Source: CAJQQK01 sp963696075
Lineage (GTDB): Bacteria > Pseudomonadota > Alphaproteobacteria > Rhizobiales > Hyphomicrobiaceae
Length of the DNA stretch: 64,000 nt
Assembly: GCA_963696075.1 (NCBI GenBank)
Contig: CAVOJD010000012.1
Location: 14,230 to 78,229 of the forward strand
Reading direction: 5' to 3'
Shown: one piece after another, positions 28,696 through 36,964 of the stretch
Numbering within the stretch: position 1 is the first letter of the stretch
How the letters are laid out: each line of letters begins with the position of its first letter
Program-made: the position numbers and the translations under genes
Notes under the pieces: model-generated
Seen by the model: the letters and a program-made list of their open reading frames with translations, nothing else
Database searches by the model: none
Told to the model about the DNA's origin: nothing

Positions 28696-31455
28696 ATGCT
28701 CCGGGTTACGCAAAATACCGTTTATTGGCAGTCACTTGGCGGCATATCATTTCTGGTGGCCATCGTCCTAATGGGCGGCCAGGTCGGCGCAACCGACACT
28801 CGTTTCTGCGTCGTTCCCGTTCAGGATGGTCACCCCACAGAAAGAGATATTGGCAAGACCTCGCGGCTGCTTTCCACCGTTTTCCAAATCCCCGGGCTAC
28901 CGGCACCCGTACTTACGCCAGCAAATCGCAAGGGCCAGTGGACGATCAACTCTAATCGCAAGCTCGTTCCCTACGACACACCATTTCCGCACAGCTTTCT
29001 CGACAGACGATCGTGGGTGCTCGAACCATGGAGTAGGCGGGTTGTCGGTGTTTCGTTTCGCGATCGCCAAGTCTCAGTGGTTCGCCCTGCTTCTGAGAAA
29101 TTCGAACTCGTGAAAGCGCCCCCTACGATCAAGTTCATATCTGTAGCGACGCTGCCTCGCCGACGGATCACAATCGCTACCTCTAAAGCTGGCCCCTTTA
29201 TCGTCGGCTCGGAAAGCCTTCAACCATGGACATTGCCCCTCCGCCTCGGTCTCGATGGCGTTCACAGCGTATGGGATATGCCCTCACTTGCAGCCACACT
29301 CATCCGAGACAATTCGAACCGACTCCACGTTCTTGACGATGATGATCGCCTTGTGCAGATCGGCGACATTGACAAGAAGGACTATGGCAACATCTTCGAT
29401 GATCCGAAACTGGGCGCGGCAATCTTCATGGGCGGCCGGACAGTACTCGCCATAAAGAGGACCGAAGGCGTTCGCGCTTTCACCTCCACTGTTCTGACAA
29501 GAAAATCGGGCGGTGCTTCAGTAAGCCTCGATTTCTTTAAATCGAAATTCTTCGGCCAGCTCATAACTTACGATAGCGGTGGATGGTTCGACAGTGACAA
29601 GCGGTTGCGGCGCTTCACTTCCAATGGTTTTCAAGACATCCCCGGAGGGACAATTCAATTTGCCTATCCACGGATTGGCATACGCGGTGCGCTGATGGAT
29701 TTGCCGACATTGGGTGCCATACTGATAAAGTCTGCGAGCGGCCTCCGGTTGTACGATGGTGAAAAGATTGTGGCCGTCCCCGATAGTTCTCCAGAACGGT
29801 TGGGAGCGTTCGTATCTGTACATGACCTCAAGTCGATCGGACGTGTACTGGTCCGATCGCAACGCCACCTGTTCGAGTTAACGCCGCAGGGCAAATTGAT
29901 CTCATTGGACTTGCCATTTCGGATGTCAACCTCCTTGTACTCAGGGATCTTTGATTGGGTGGCATCCAAGGTTGCTCTTTTCGATTCGATGTCCGGCCTT
30001 TACGCTGTCAATTCTGATCTTAAGGCGGTTGCGATCGCTGGCGGCGAGGCCGTCGGGAGCAGCTATCCCGGGGCACCTGGCGCCGTTACCATGCCGGGCA
30101 CCGGGGAACTTCTCTTGCCCGGCAAGCGCGGATTGTTTCTTGCAATCGACCGGCTCAAAAATCGAGATGGTGCCTGCGACACAGAACGAGCACGGCGTGA
30201 ACCGTTTCCTCGTTCGAGTTTGTGCCTTCGCCCCATTACCGCTTCATCTCTGTCCGCGATTGGCGAAGGCGTTTCTACCGGAGCGGAATTTCCGGATGGC
30301 CACGGTGTTCTCCTAGCCAGCAGGAACGGCCTTTTCCGTCTAAATAGCGATGATACGTTGCACAACGTGTCACCTCGAGGGGAAAAGCCCGTGCCTAGGA
30401 GCTTCTATCCGCTTCCGTGGCGAGATGAGGTCTTGGCTTTCGGGTGTGACAGCAAGCTCATAAGCGCCAACCTCGACACGATCGGTCTGCCTGGGCTTGT
30501 TTCTCGAAAATGTCCTTACCTCATCGCAATGCTACCCTCGTTTAAGTCGGTGGCGATTGCCAGAGGCCGGCCCAACGGCCCGCTTGGAATAATGGAACTG
30601 AGCGAGAGCAAGCCGGTCCTCAGACATGTGCGCCCGGCGCTAACGGGTATCGAAACCGTCGTGGACGCACCATGGTTCAATAGCGCATTCGTGCATGCCG
30701 TATCGAAGATCAGGCTTCTGTCGAAACATGGAGAGTTAAGCGCGATCCAGTTTGACATCGACGAGAACATCTCGCCGAATCGCAAAGCATCTCAAATTCC
30801 GTTGAGAACTTCCAAGTCGTTCAATGTCGTCCCGAGGTTCGAAACCATCTACATGTGGGCTCCGTACCACGGTGGTTGGCTTCGGTTGACAAAAGACTTC
30901 CGCCTTTCTCGCCTGATCGGCATGCCGAAGAATTCGAGAATCTATACGATGGTGGATCCCGGTTTCGGAGAAGTTGTTCTCGGCACATCGAAAGGCATAT
31001 TCGCCTTGGACTCAAAAGGGAACGCACGCCGCATCGGAGAGGCCCGGCGAACGATTAGAGCGTTGGCATTGACCCCTGATCAATCCGGGATACTGGCAGG
31101 TGGCGACGACGGCCTCTATCACATCCAGCTCCCAAACCTCGATATTGAGCCTGTTACAAATGGTTCCCAAGCCAGCATTGGAGCTGTCAGATCGTTGGTA
31201 CCGGTCAAGTATGCCCAGTTTACACTGGTTGAAACATCTCAAGGAACGTTTGAAATTGAAGCCGGTGTAATGAAAGAAGTCTTCGCCTTGTCGGCGAGCT
31301 CCGGAACCAGGACACCGCATGTCTTCGAGCGACCGAAGCGGGTTCTGGTCGAGCAGAGCAGTTTTACTGTTCCAGGTCAGCACTCCGCCCAAATCTCTGA
31401 ACTTCTTCGCAGAGATGCTGACCACAAATGCCAAATGCCGCTTGGACTGAAATAA
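28696..31455 (+). CDS. Large secreted protein of unknown function, probable beta-propeller
   Basis: 919 residues, not recognised. The N-terminus has a signal-like hydrophobic stretch (GGISFLVAIVLMGG) ending near VGATD, so export is likely. Short units of the form G-L-F/Y-x-L/V followed by a polar strand recur along the protein: GLRLYDGEK, HLFELTPQGK, GLYAVNSDLK, GLFLAIDRL, GLFRLNSDD, GIFALDSKGN, GLYHIQLPN. This is the pattern of propeller blades, with about seven or more visible. Codon choice is far less GC-biased than in neighbours, with many codons ending in A or T, suggesting acquisition. Four or more Cys occur in the mature part. No enzymatic motif is evident; a sensor or scaffold role is possible. 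Confidence 0.75.
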   Translation: MLRVTQNTVYWQSLGGISFLVAIVLMGGQVGATDTRFCVVPVQDGHPTERDIGKTSRLLSTVFQIPGLPAPVLTPANRKGQWTINSNRKLVPYDTPFPHSFLDRRSWVLEPWSRRVVGVSFRDRQVSVVRPASEKFELVKAPPTIKFISVATLPRRRITIATSKAGPFIVGSESLQPWTLPLRLGLDGVHSVWDMPSLAATLIRDNSNRLHVLDDDDRLVQIGDIDKKDYGNIFDDPKLGAAIFMGGRTVLAIKRTEGVRAFTSTVLTRKSGGASVSLDFFKSKFFGQLITYDSGGWFDSDKRLRRFTSNGFQDIPGGTIQFAYPRIGIRGALMDLPTLGAILIKSASGLRLYDGEKIVAVPDSSPERLGAFVSVHDLKSIGRVLVRSQRHLFELTPQGKLISLDLPFRMSTSLYSGIFDWVASKVALFDSMSGLYAVNSDLKAVAIAGGEAVGSSYPGAPGAVTMPGTGELLLPGKRGLFLAIDRLKNRDGACDTERARREPFPRSSLCLRPITASSLSAIGEGVSTGAEFPDGHGVLLASRNGLFRLNSDDTLHNVSPRGEKPVPRSFYPLPWRDEVLAFGCDSKLISANLDTIGLPGLVSRKCPYLIAMLPSFKSVAIARGRPNGPLGIMELSESKPVLRHVRPALTGIETVVDAPWFNSAFVHAVSKIRLLSKHGELSAIQFDIDENISPNRKASQIPLRTSKSFNVVPRFETIYMWAPYHGGWLRLTKDFRLSRLIGMPKNSRIYTMVDPGFGEVVLGTSKGIFALDSKGNARRIGEARRTIRALALTPDQSGILAGGDDGLYHIQLPNLDIEPVTNGSQASIGAVRSLVPVKYAQFTLVETSQGTFEIEAGVMKEVFALSASSGTRTPHVFERPKRVLVEQSSFTVPGQHSAQISELLRRDADHKCQMPLGLK

Positions 31456-31619
31456 GTCCCTTGCTGCGACTTCCGCAATTGGCCCATACCAACGACGGCG
31501 GACTTTCCGCTTTTGAAGGTCTTGCTGATGTGCCGACACTAAACGCTCGGCCGCCTACGCCATGGCATGAAGGCACGGCACCGACCTGATCGATACCCCC
31601 AATCCCAAAAAACGGGGTC

Positions 31620-31660
31620 GTCAGGGGTGTCCCCTGACCGGGTGCAGGGCAGCGCCCTGC
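31620..31660. terminator. Double hairpin between convergent genes
   Basis: GTCAGGGG-TGT-CCCCTGAC (31620-31638) is followed five bases later by GCAGGGC-AGC-GCCCTGC (31644-31660). Both stems are perfect. They lie between the plus-strand 28696 gene and the minus-strand rmlD. They could serve as a bidirectional terminator or belong to a dispersed repeat; there is no T-run. Confidence 0.55.
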
Positions 31661-31694
31661 GTCGCGCAGCGAACAGCAACCCAGTCCCTCACCC

Positions 31695-32579
31695 TCACCC
31701 GCCTTCAATCCCCCGCACACAGTCCGCCAAGCTCACCCGCCACGCCGGCAGCCGAACCCCGAACGTCTCAGCCAACCGCGCGCACGAAAGCGTCGCATTC
31801 GCCGGCCGCGGTGCGCGTAGCCGGCGCGCCTCGGACGACACGGCGCGCAACGGATGCGCCTCGCCAACCGTCCCCGCCGCCGCCAGCGCGGCGCGCGCAA
31901 ATCCGTGCCAGTCCGTCTCGCCCTGATCCGCGATGTGGTACGTCCCCCAAACCGCATCTTGCCGCCCGCGCCCTGCAACCTGCGCCGCAATCTCCAACAC
32001 CGCATCCGCCAACGCCGGCGCATAAGTCGGCGACCCGCGCTGGTCATCCGCCACCTCCAGCCACTCCCCCCGCGCCGCCCGCGCGAGAATGTTGGTCACG
32101 AAGTTCCCCCCCTCCGGCCCATAGATCCAACCCGTCCGCAGGATCACATGCCGCGGATTGGCCGCCGCCACCGCCGCCTCGCCATCCCGCTTCGAGCGGC
32201 CGTAGGCGTTGATCGGCGCCATCGCGTCCGTCTCGACGTAGGGCCCGTCCTTGGCGCCATCGAACACATAGACCGTCGAGAGGTGTATCACCGGCACCCC
32301 GATCCGCGCCGCCTGCCGCGCCAGCGCCGCAGCGCCGTCGGTGTTGCGCCGCCGTGCGATCTCGGGCTCGCTCTCGGCCCCTTCGACATCCGTATAGGCA
32401 GCCGTATTGATGATGACGTCGGGCCTGAGCCCAAACAGCCCCCGCCCGACGCTCGGCCGGTCACACAGATCCAGCGCCGGCCGCCCGACCGCATAGGCCG
32501 TCACGTCCGCCCGTCGCACCGCCGCCCCCGACAGCGCCAACGCCACCTGCCCATGCCATCCCGCCACGAGAATGCGCAT
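31695..32579 (-). CDS. rmlD: dTDP-4-dehydrorhamnose reductase
   Basis: 294 residues, start ATG 32579 (MRILVAGWHGQVA) preferred because the upstream in-frame sequence to 32651 is not protein-like. Last step of dTDP-L-rhamnose synthesis: NADPH-dependent reduction of the 4-keto sugar. The glycine loop GWHGQVA replaces the common GxxGQLG form. The SDR active site has INAYGRSKRDGE with Tyr and Lys intact and DVIINTAAYTDVEGAE. The usual STDYVFDG reads STVYVFDG here, with Val replacing an Asp near the substrate. rmlC lies at 39658 on the same strand; rmlA and rmlB are not in the window. Confidence 0.9.
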   Translation of the reverse strand: MRILVAGWHGQVALALSGAAVRRADVTAYAVGRPALDLCDRPSVGRGLFGLRPDVIINTAAYTDVEGAESEPEIARRRNTDGAAALARQAARIGVPVIHLSTVYVFDGAKDGPYVETDAMAPINAYGRSKRDGEAAVAAANPRHVILRTGWIYGPEGGNFVTNILARAARGEWLEVADDQRGSPTYAPALADAVLEIAAQVAGRGRQDAVWGTYHIADQGETDWHGFARAALAAAGTVGEAHPLRAVSSEARRLRAPRPANATLSCARLAETFGVRLPAWRVSLADCVRGIEGG

Positions 32580-32662
32580 CTGGATCACCCCATTTCCGCC
32601 GTGCCGCTCGCCCTCGCGCTCTGTTATAGTCGAAGTCGCCCAGGAATTCACCGGAGGACCAG

Positions 32663-33055
32663 ATGGCCGACACCATGGAAAAGACCACCGCCCCCGACCA
32701 CCCGCTCGCCTCGCGCTTCATTGATGTCAACGCCATGGATTGGACACCGACAGAGCTCCCCGGGGTCGAGATGAAGCTTCTTTTCAAGGACGAAGCCGCC
32801 GGCCGCTCGACCATCCTGTTCCGCATGGCGCCGGGCTCCCGCGTCCCCCTCCATAGGCACACCGACGTCGAACAGACCTACATGCTCGAAGGCAGCCTCG
32901 TCGACGAGCAGGGCGCATGCACCGCCGGCAACTTCGTCTGGCGCCCCGCCGGTAACACCCACGAGGCCCATTCGCCCGACGGCGCGGTGTTCATCTCAGT
33001 CTTCCTGAAACCAAACAAATTCCTCGACGACCAGCCAACCTTCGCCAAGAGCTGA
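32663..33055 (+). CDS. Cupin-domain protein (ChrR-type cupin fold)
   Basis: 130 residues. Single cupin barrel with the two metal motifs: PLHRHTDVEQTYMLEGSL (His-x-His, Glu) at about residues 62-79 and the later NTHEAH near 106. It resembles the cupin half of ChrR-type anti-sigma factors and 2,4'-dihydroxyacetophenone dioxygenase-like small proteins, but lacks the zinc-binding anti-sigma half. ATG 32663 follows CCGGAGGA. It is divergent from rmlD with an 83-base gap. The reaction is unknown; metal-dependent dioxygenase, isomerase or ligand sensing are all possible. Confidence 0.85.
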   Translation: MADTMEKTTAPDHPLASRFIDVNAMDWTPTELPGVEMKLLFKDEAAGRSTILFRMAPGSRVPLHRHTDVEQTYMLEGSLVDEQGACTAGNFVWRPAGNTHEAHSPDGAVFISVFLKPNKFLDDQPTFAKS

Positions 33056-33096
33056 GCCAGTCACGTCCCGTCCCCCAATGGTGTCATCCCGGCCAA

Positions 33097-33115
33097 CCCC
33101 GGACTTGATCCGGGG
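33097..33115. repeat. Palindromic hairpin, REP-like
   Basis: CCCCGGA-CTTGA-TCCGGGG, a perfect 7-base stem, preceded by GTCATCCCGGCC, a combination commonly seen in dispersed alphaproteobacterial intergenic repeats. It is located 41 bases after the cupin stop. Confidence 0.65.
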
Positions 33116-33161
33116 CAAAGCCGGCACCCAGAACACCGCGCCAAACCGACGCCACGTCGCA

Positions 33162-33243
33162 ACGTCCGGGAGCAACTGCGACCCGGCGCCATGCGCCGCC
33201 CCCGCGGAGGCCCGGCCCGCAGGGCCGGAACAGCCGTGAGCGC
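33162..33243. repeat. Structured tandem repeat, copy 1
   Basis: 82-base unit that can fold CGGCGC-CAT-GCGCCG and CCGGCCC-GCA-GGGCCGG (33212-33228). It starts ACGTCCGGGAGCAA and ends CCGTGAGCGC, exactly as copy 2 does. Confidence 0.85.
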
Positions 33244-33248
33244 AAAAC

Positions 33249-33338
33249 ACGTCCGGGAGCAACCGCGACCCGGCGCCCTGCGCCGTCCCCGCGGAGGTGC
33301 CCGGCGATTCTTCATCGCCGGAATAGCACCGTGAGCGC
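33249..33338. repeat. Structured tandem repeat, copy 2
   Basis: 90-base unit ending two bases before the stop codon of the MaoC-like gene. It folds CGGCGC-CCT-GCGCCG and CCGGCGAT-TCTTC-ATCGCCGG (33301-33321). The second stem differs in sequence and length from copy 1 but still pairs fully. Confidence 0.85.
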
Positions 33339-33340
33339 GA

Positions 33341-33820
33341 CTAACTACTCTTCTTCCGCACCAACAGCTTCTGCTGCCCATCCATCACCAGTTCCCCGTC
33401 CTGGTTGTGCACCGTTGACCTCAGCACCATCACCCCCGTCGAGCGCTGCGCGACGAGATCCGTAATCGTGAGCCGCGGATAAAGCGTGTCGCCGGCGTAA
33501 ACCGGATGCAGAAACCGTGACGACTGTTCGAGGAACGCAATCATCGCATCGCCCAGCATGTGCGGCAGCTGCCCCGCCCCCGGACACGTCTGGATCGCGA
33601 CCTGAAAGCCATGCGCGAGCAGATCCCGGTGACCGCGCTTCCTGCAATACTCGCGGTCATAGTGGATCGGATGATTGTCACCTGACGCCGCTTGGAAGAC
33701 CTGGAAATTGGCTTCCGTCATCGTGCGCGAGGGAATCGGAAACGTATCGCCCACCGTGAAGTCTTCGAAGTAGTGCGCCTCGAAGAGGTGATGAGCCTCC
33801 GGGTCGAACGCATCCGTCAT
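33341..33820 (-). CDS. MaoC-like dehydratase / hotdog protein
   Basis: 159 residues; ATG 33820 with GGGAGG upstream. A single hotdog domain of R-hydratase (MaoC) type: FEDFTVGDTFPIPSRTMTEANFQVFQAASGDNHPIHYD contains the Asp-x4-His active-site motif (D...PIH) near residues 50-57. HPVYAGDTLYPRLTITDL follows, typical of the family. It would hydrate or dehydrate an acyl-CoA. It follows the O-antigen ligase gene by 46 bases on the same strand, but a metabolic link is not evident. Confidence 0.88.
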   Translation of the reverse strand: MTDAFDPEAHHLFEAHYFEDFTVGDTFPIPSRTMTEANFQVFQAASGDNHPIHYDREYCRKRGHRDLLAHGFQVAIQTCPGAGQLPHMLGDAMIAFLEQSSRFLHPVYAGDTLYPRLTITDLVAQRSTGVMVLRSTVHNQDGELVMDGQQKLLVRKKSS

Positions 33821-33866
33821 TGCTAAGCCTCCCTGGCGCTGCATCGTCATTGGCCGACGCGAGAGT

Positions 33867-35166
33867 TTAACGCCTTGCGCGCGCGAAGCGAAAGCCACCC
33901 GTTTGATCGTCGCCCTGCCGCTCCGTCCCGCTCGGAAGACGGCCGGCCCGCGCCGCGTCGCTGAGCCCCCAGACGAGCGCCATCACAATGAACAGATGCC
34001 GCCAGTGATCGCTGTCGATGACGAGCCCTTCGACGACAAGACCCGCAAACGCCGCCGTCGAGATCACAAACAGGCCCTGCAGCGGACCAACCCGCATCGA
34101 GCCCATCACGCCGGCCGCCAGCGTCAACAGCGTGCTCGCGATGAACGCAAACCCGCCAATCCAGCCTGCATTGTGGAACTGCGTGATATAGACGTTATGC
34201 ACCTCTTCGTGGTGATGCACTTCGCGGAACGTGAAGGTGCCGATACCAAAGGGATGTTCGATGGCAAGATCTATCCCCTTCATCTGCCCGCCAAACCGCC
34301 CCTCCGGTCCTTCGTCATAGCCCTGCGTCAGGCTCGCCCGCTCCCGCATCAGGTCACTGACTTCCGGCACCTGCAGCACGGCGGCAAGCATCGTCGCAAC
34401 CCCGACGAGACCCGCGGCACAAAACGTCACCAGCCGCCACCGGTCGCCACTGCGCCGTGTCCGCGTGAACGCGATGACACCGACAACGGCAAGCGACACC
34501 GCCACCGAGATCCACGCGCCCACGCGAAAACGTGATGATCAGCGCCGGCAGGATCAAAACGCACAGCCCCGCCGGCAGCCAGATCTGACCGATCGGCCGC
34601 CGCAGCATCTGCCAGACGAGAAAACACACCGCCGGCCCAATCGCCGCCCCGAACACATTGGGGTCCTTGAACGTCCCCCGGGCACGACCGTAATTCGTGA
34701 ACAGGTCATAGGCGCCCGGCACAAGCTCGAAATAGCCGACATAAGCCGCAACCGCCGCCACCGCGACGCCGAGCGTGTAGTAGTTGAGAACCAGCGTTGC
34801 CCGCCGCTCCGGCTCGGCCGCGATAAAGCCCGCCACCGCCACCGCCCCAAGCACCAGAAACAGCGTCACGACCTGGTGCTTGAGCGCGTCGCCGAAATCC
34901 GGCGACAACTGCGTGCCGACAAGTCCGAGCCCCACCAGAATGAGCCAGGCCGCACCATTAAGCAAAGTGACCGGCCCGAACCGGCCGCCCCCAAGCACGA
35001 TCAACCCGGCAATAAACCCCGCCAACAGCACATCGACCGGCGCCGGCTCACTGAAGACGACTGAGCTGCTCGCCATCGCAATCGCAAGCAGAGCCGCAAG
35101 CAGCCCTGAGCGCGGGATGGAGATTTCCCGAAACCGTCGTCCCTGATCGATGGCCTTCGCCGTCAT
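33867..35166 (-). pseudogene. O-antigen ligase / polymerase-like membrane protein, disrupted by a frameshift
   Basis: Two frames join into one Wzy/WaaL-type protein of 432 residues once a single extra G is removed near 34519-34521. The first part (from ATG 35166) has about six membrane helices and ends ALIITFSRG. The second continues AWISVAVSLAVVGVIAF and has the periplasmic loop AIEHPFGIGTFTFREVHHHEEVHNVYITQFHNAGWIG, whose H-N pattern is the ligase hallmark. Without correction the first frame reads on into an Arg/Cys-rich unrelated tail. It lies 42 bases after the glycosylphosphotransferase gene, so a surface-polysaccharide role is expected if functional. Confidence 0.85.
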
Positions 35167-35208
35167 CGCGCTCTTCCGCCCATCTGTTGATTGACTGACC
35201 CGGCCGCC

Positions 35209-36777
35209 TCAATAGGCGTTCTTGCCGCCAATCAATGAAAACGGCGTTAGCACGATGATGTAGAGATCCAGCAAAACCGACCAATTGCTGATGTAGTGCA
35301 TGTCATGGGCGACCCGCTGCTCGATCTTTTCGCGCGTGTCGGTCTCGCCGCGCCACCCATTCACCTGCGCCCACCCGGTAATCCCCGGCTTCACCTTGTG
35401 GCGCGCGAAATAGCTGCGCACGGCATCGTAATAGAGGTCATCACCAGCCTTCGCCTGCAGCGCATGCGGGCGCGGCCCGACGATCGACATCTGCCCCGTC
35501 AACACATTGAACAGCTGCGGCAGCTCATCGAGGCTGGTGCGCCGGATGAAGCGCCCAACCCGCGTCACGCGAGGATCGTCCTTGGTAACAAGCTTGGTTG
35601 CCTGCGCATCCGTCATGTCGGTATACATCGAGCGGAACTTGTAGACGTCGATCATCTCGTTATTGAAGCCAAGCCGCTTCTGACGAAACAGAACCGGTCC
35701 TTTGCTCTCGAGCTTCACGGCAAGCGCCACCAGCGCCATCACCGGCGCGGCCATGACCAGCAGTGCCAGGCTGACGAGGCGATCCTCGACGTTCTTGATG
35801 ATCCGGTCGCGATCATTGAGCGGCCGGTCAAGCACGTTCAACATTGGCACCTTGCCGATATACGAATAGCTCTGCCGGTTAAGGCGAAGCTTCGCGTTGT
35901 GCGCCGAAATCCGAATATCGACCGGCAGCGTCATGAGCTGATTGACGATCTGCAGAAGACGTTCTTCCGCCGCCGCCGGCACACTCACGATCAGCAGTTC
36001 AACCCCGCTCTCCCGGCAGAACGCGGCAAGTTCGTCGAACGTGCCAAGCCGCGTCAGGTCGGGATGCAGCCGATCAGCCTCACGCGTCCGAAGACGGTCA
36101 TCGAACAGGCCGAGAATATCGAGATGGGTTTTCTCATCACTCAACAGATCAAGCAGCTCAGCGGCATCTTCACCACCACCGACGATGACAGCGCGGCGCC
36201 GCAGGCGGTGTCCCTGCGCCAGATGATTGATGGTGCGCGCCTCGACAAGCCGCGCAGCCGCAAGACCGACCACCGAAAGCGCCGCCCAGACCAGCGTCGA
36301 AGCTGGTGACAGCACGGCCAGTCCGCCAAGATGCGCCAGACCGTTGATTGAGATCGCCACAACGCCAACCGCCGTCAGGACCTTGCCCATCTGTGCCGCC
36401 GGCTGGCGCAACCCGCCAACCGAATACGACCAGTTGCTCGACAGCACGGCAACCACGAACGCGCCGACCAGCCCCGCGCCCATCACCTCGAGGAGACCGA
36501 CCGAAGCCACCTCACGCGTCGCCATCAGCGCAACGCCCCCAGCCAGCATGACAATGGCAAGATCGAGCAGAATAACGCTCAACAGAAGGATCGGCCGCGA
36601 CACCTGGCCGAGCCGGTCGCAGAAGCGCTTTTCCAAGGCCCGGGCAATAAAGCCGCTGATGCCCCTGCGCCGCGATGAAGCCTCATCCGTTTCAGCCTGC
36701 CACGCGAGATCGTTGCCCAGGCCCATACGCAAATCGCTGGCAACCGTCATCATGTCACGCATCGTCGATCCATCCAT
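35209..36777 (-). CDS. Polyprenyl glycosylphosphotransferase (undecaprenyl-phosphate glucose phosphotransferase type)
   Basis: 522 residues. Initiates exopolysaccharide or O-unit assembly by moving a sugar-1-phosphate onto undecaprenyl phosphate at the inner membrane. Four N-terminal helices and a nucleotide-binding-like middle domain (RRRAVIVGGGEDAAELL) precede the catalytic domain. That begins with one more helix and has LFRQKRLGFNN, IDVYKFRSMY, RRTSLDELPQLFNVL and SIVGPRPHA. The start is uncertain: ATG 36777 and ATG 36762 are both possible, and an in-frame TTG lies at 36801. A CtrA-box-like sequence lies about 120 bases upstream. Confidence 0.93.
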   Translation of the reverse strand: MDGSTMRDMMTVASDLRMGLGNDLAWQAETDEASSRRRGISGFIARALEKRFCDRLGQVSRPILLLSVILLDLAIVMLAGGVALMATREVASVGLLEVMGAGLVGAFVVAVLSSNWSYSVGGLRQPAAQMGKVLTAVGVVAISINGLAHLGGLAVLSPASTLVWAALSVVGLAAARLVEARTINHLAQGHRLRRRAVIVGGGEDAAELLDLLSDEKTHLDILGLFDDRLRTREADRLHPDLTRLGTFDELAAFCRESGVELLIVSVPAAAEERLLQIVNQLMTLPVDIRISAHNAKLRLNRQSYSYIGKVPMLNVLDRPLNDRDRIIKNVEDRLVSLALLVMAAPVMALVALAVKLESKGPVLFRQKRLGFNNEMIDVYKFRSMYTDMTDAQATKLVTKDDPRVTRVGRFIRRTSLDELPQLFNVLTGQMSIVGPRPHALQAKAGDDLYYDAVRSYFARHKVKPGITGWAQVNGWRGETDTREKIEQRVAHDMHYISNWSVLLDLYIIVLTPFSLIGGKNAY

Positions 36778-36892
36778 CCGTCGAGAGCAAACGTTGGCCA
36801 AGGCATATGCACGCCCTGAGCCACCCTCGACGTTAAACGATCGATACGGACCGTGTTTCCAGTTGCCACGGACCGTTAACCGCGTTGTTCGG

Positions 36893-36907
36893 TTAAGGAT
36901 GAGTTAA
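36893..36907. promoter_or_regulatory. CtrA-box-like site
   Basis: TTAA-GGATGAG-TTAA matches the alphaproteobacterial CtrA consensus TTAA-N7-TTAA exactly. A further palindrome, TTAACCG...CGGTTAA at 36876-36896, overlaps it. The position is 116-130 bases upstream of the glycosylphosphotransferase start, in its only promoter-sized gap. Confidence 0.5.
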
Positions 36908-36964
36908 TCTTCCAGCAAAGACGGCCGCGCAAATTTAACGCGAAGCCGCCGCCGCCCTTATAAC

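Noticed and set aside
32996..33262. Minus-strand small gene across the tandem structured repeats
   Set aside because: Its translation simply reads the repeat units and runs antisense into the cupin gene; no family resemblance.
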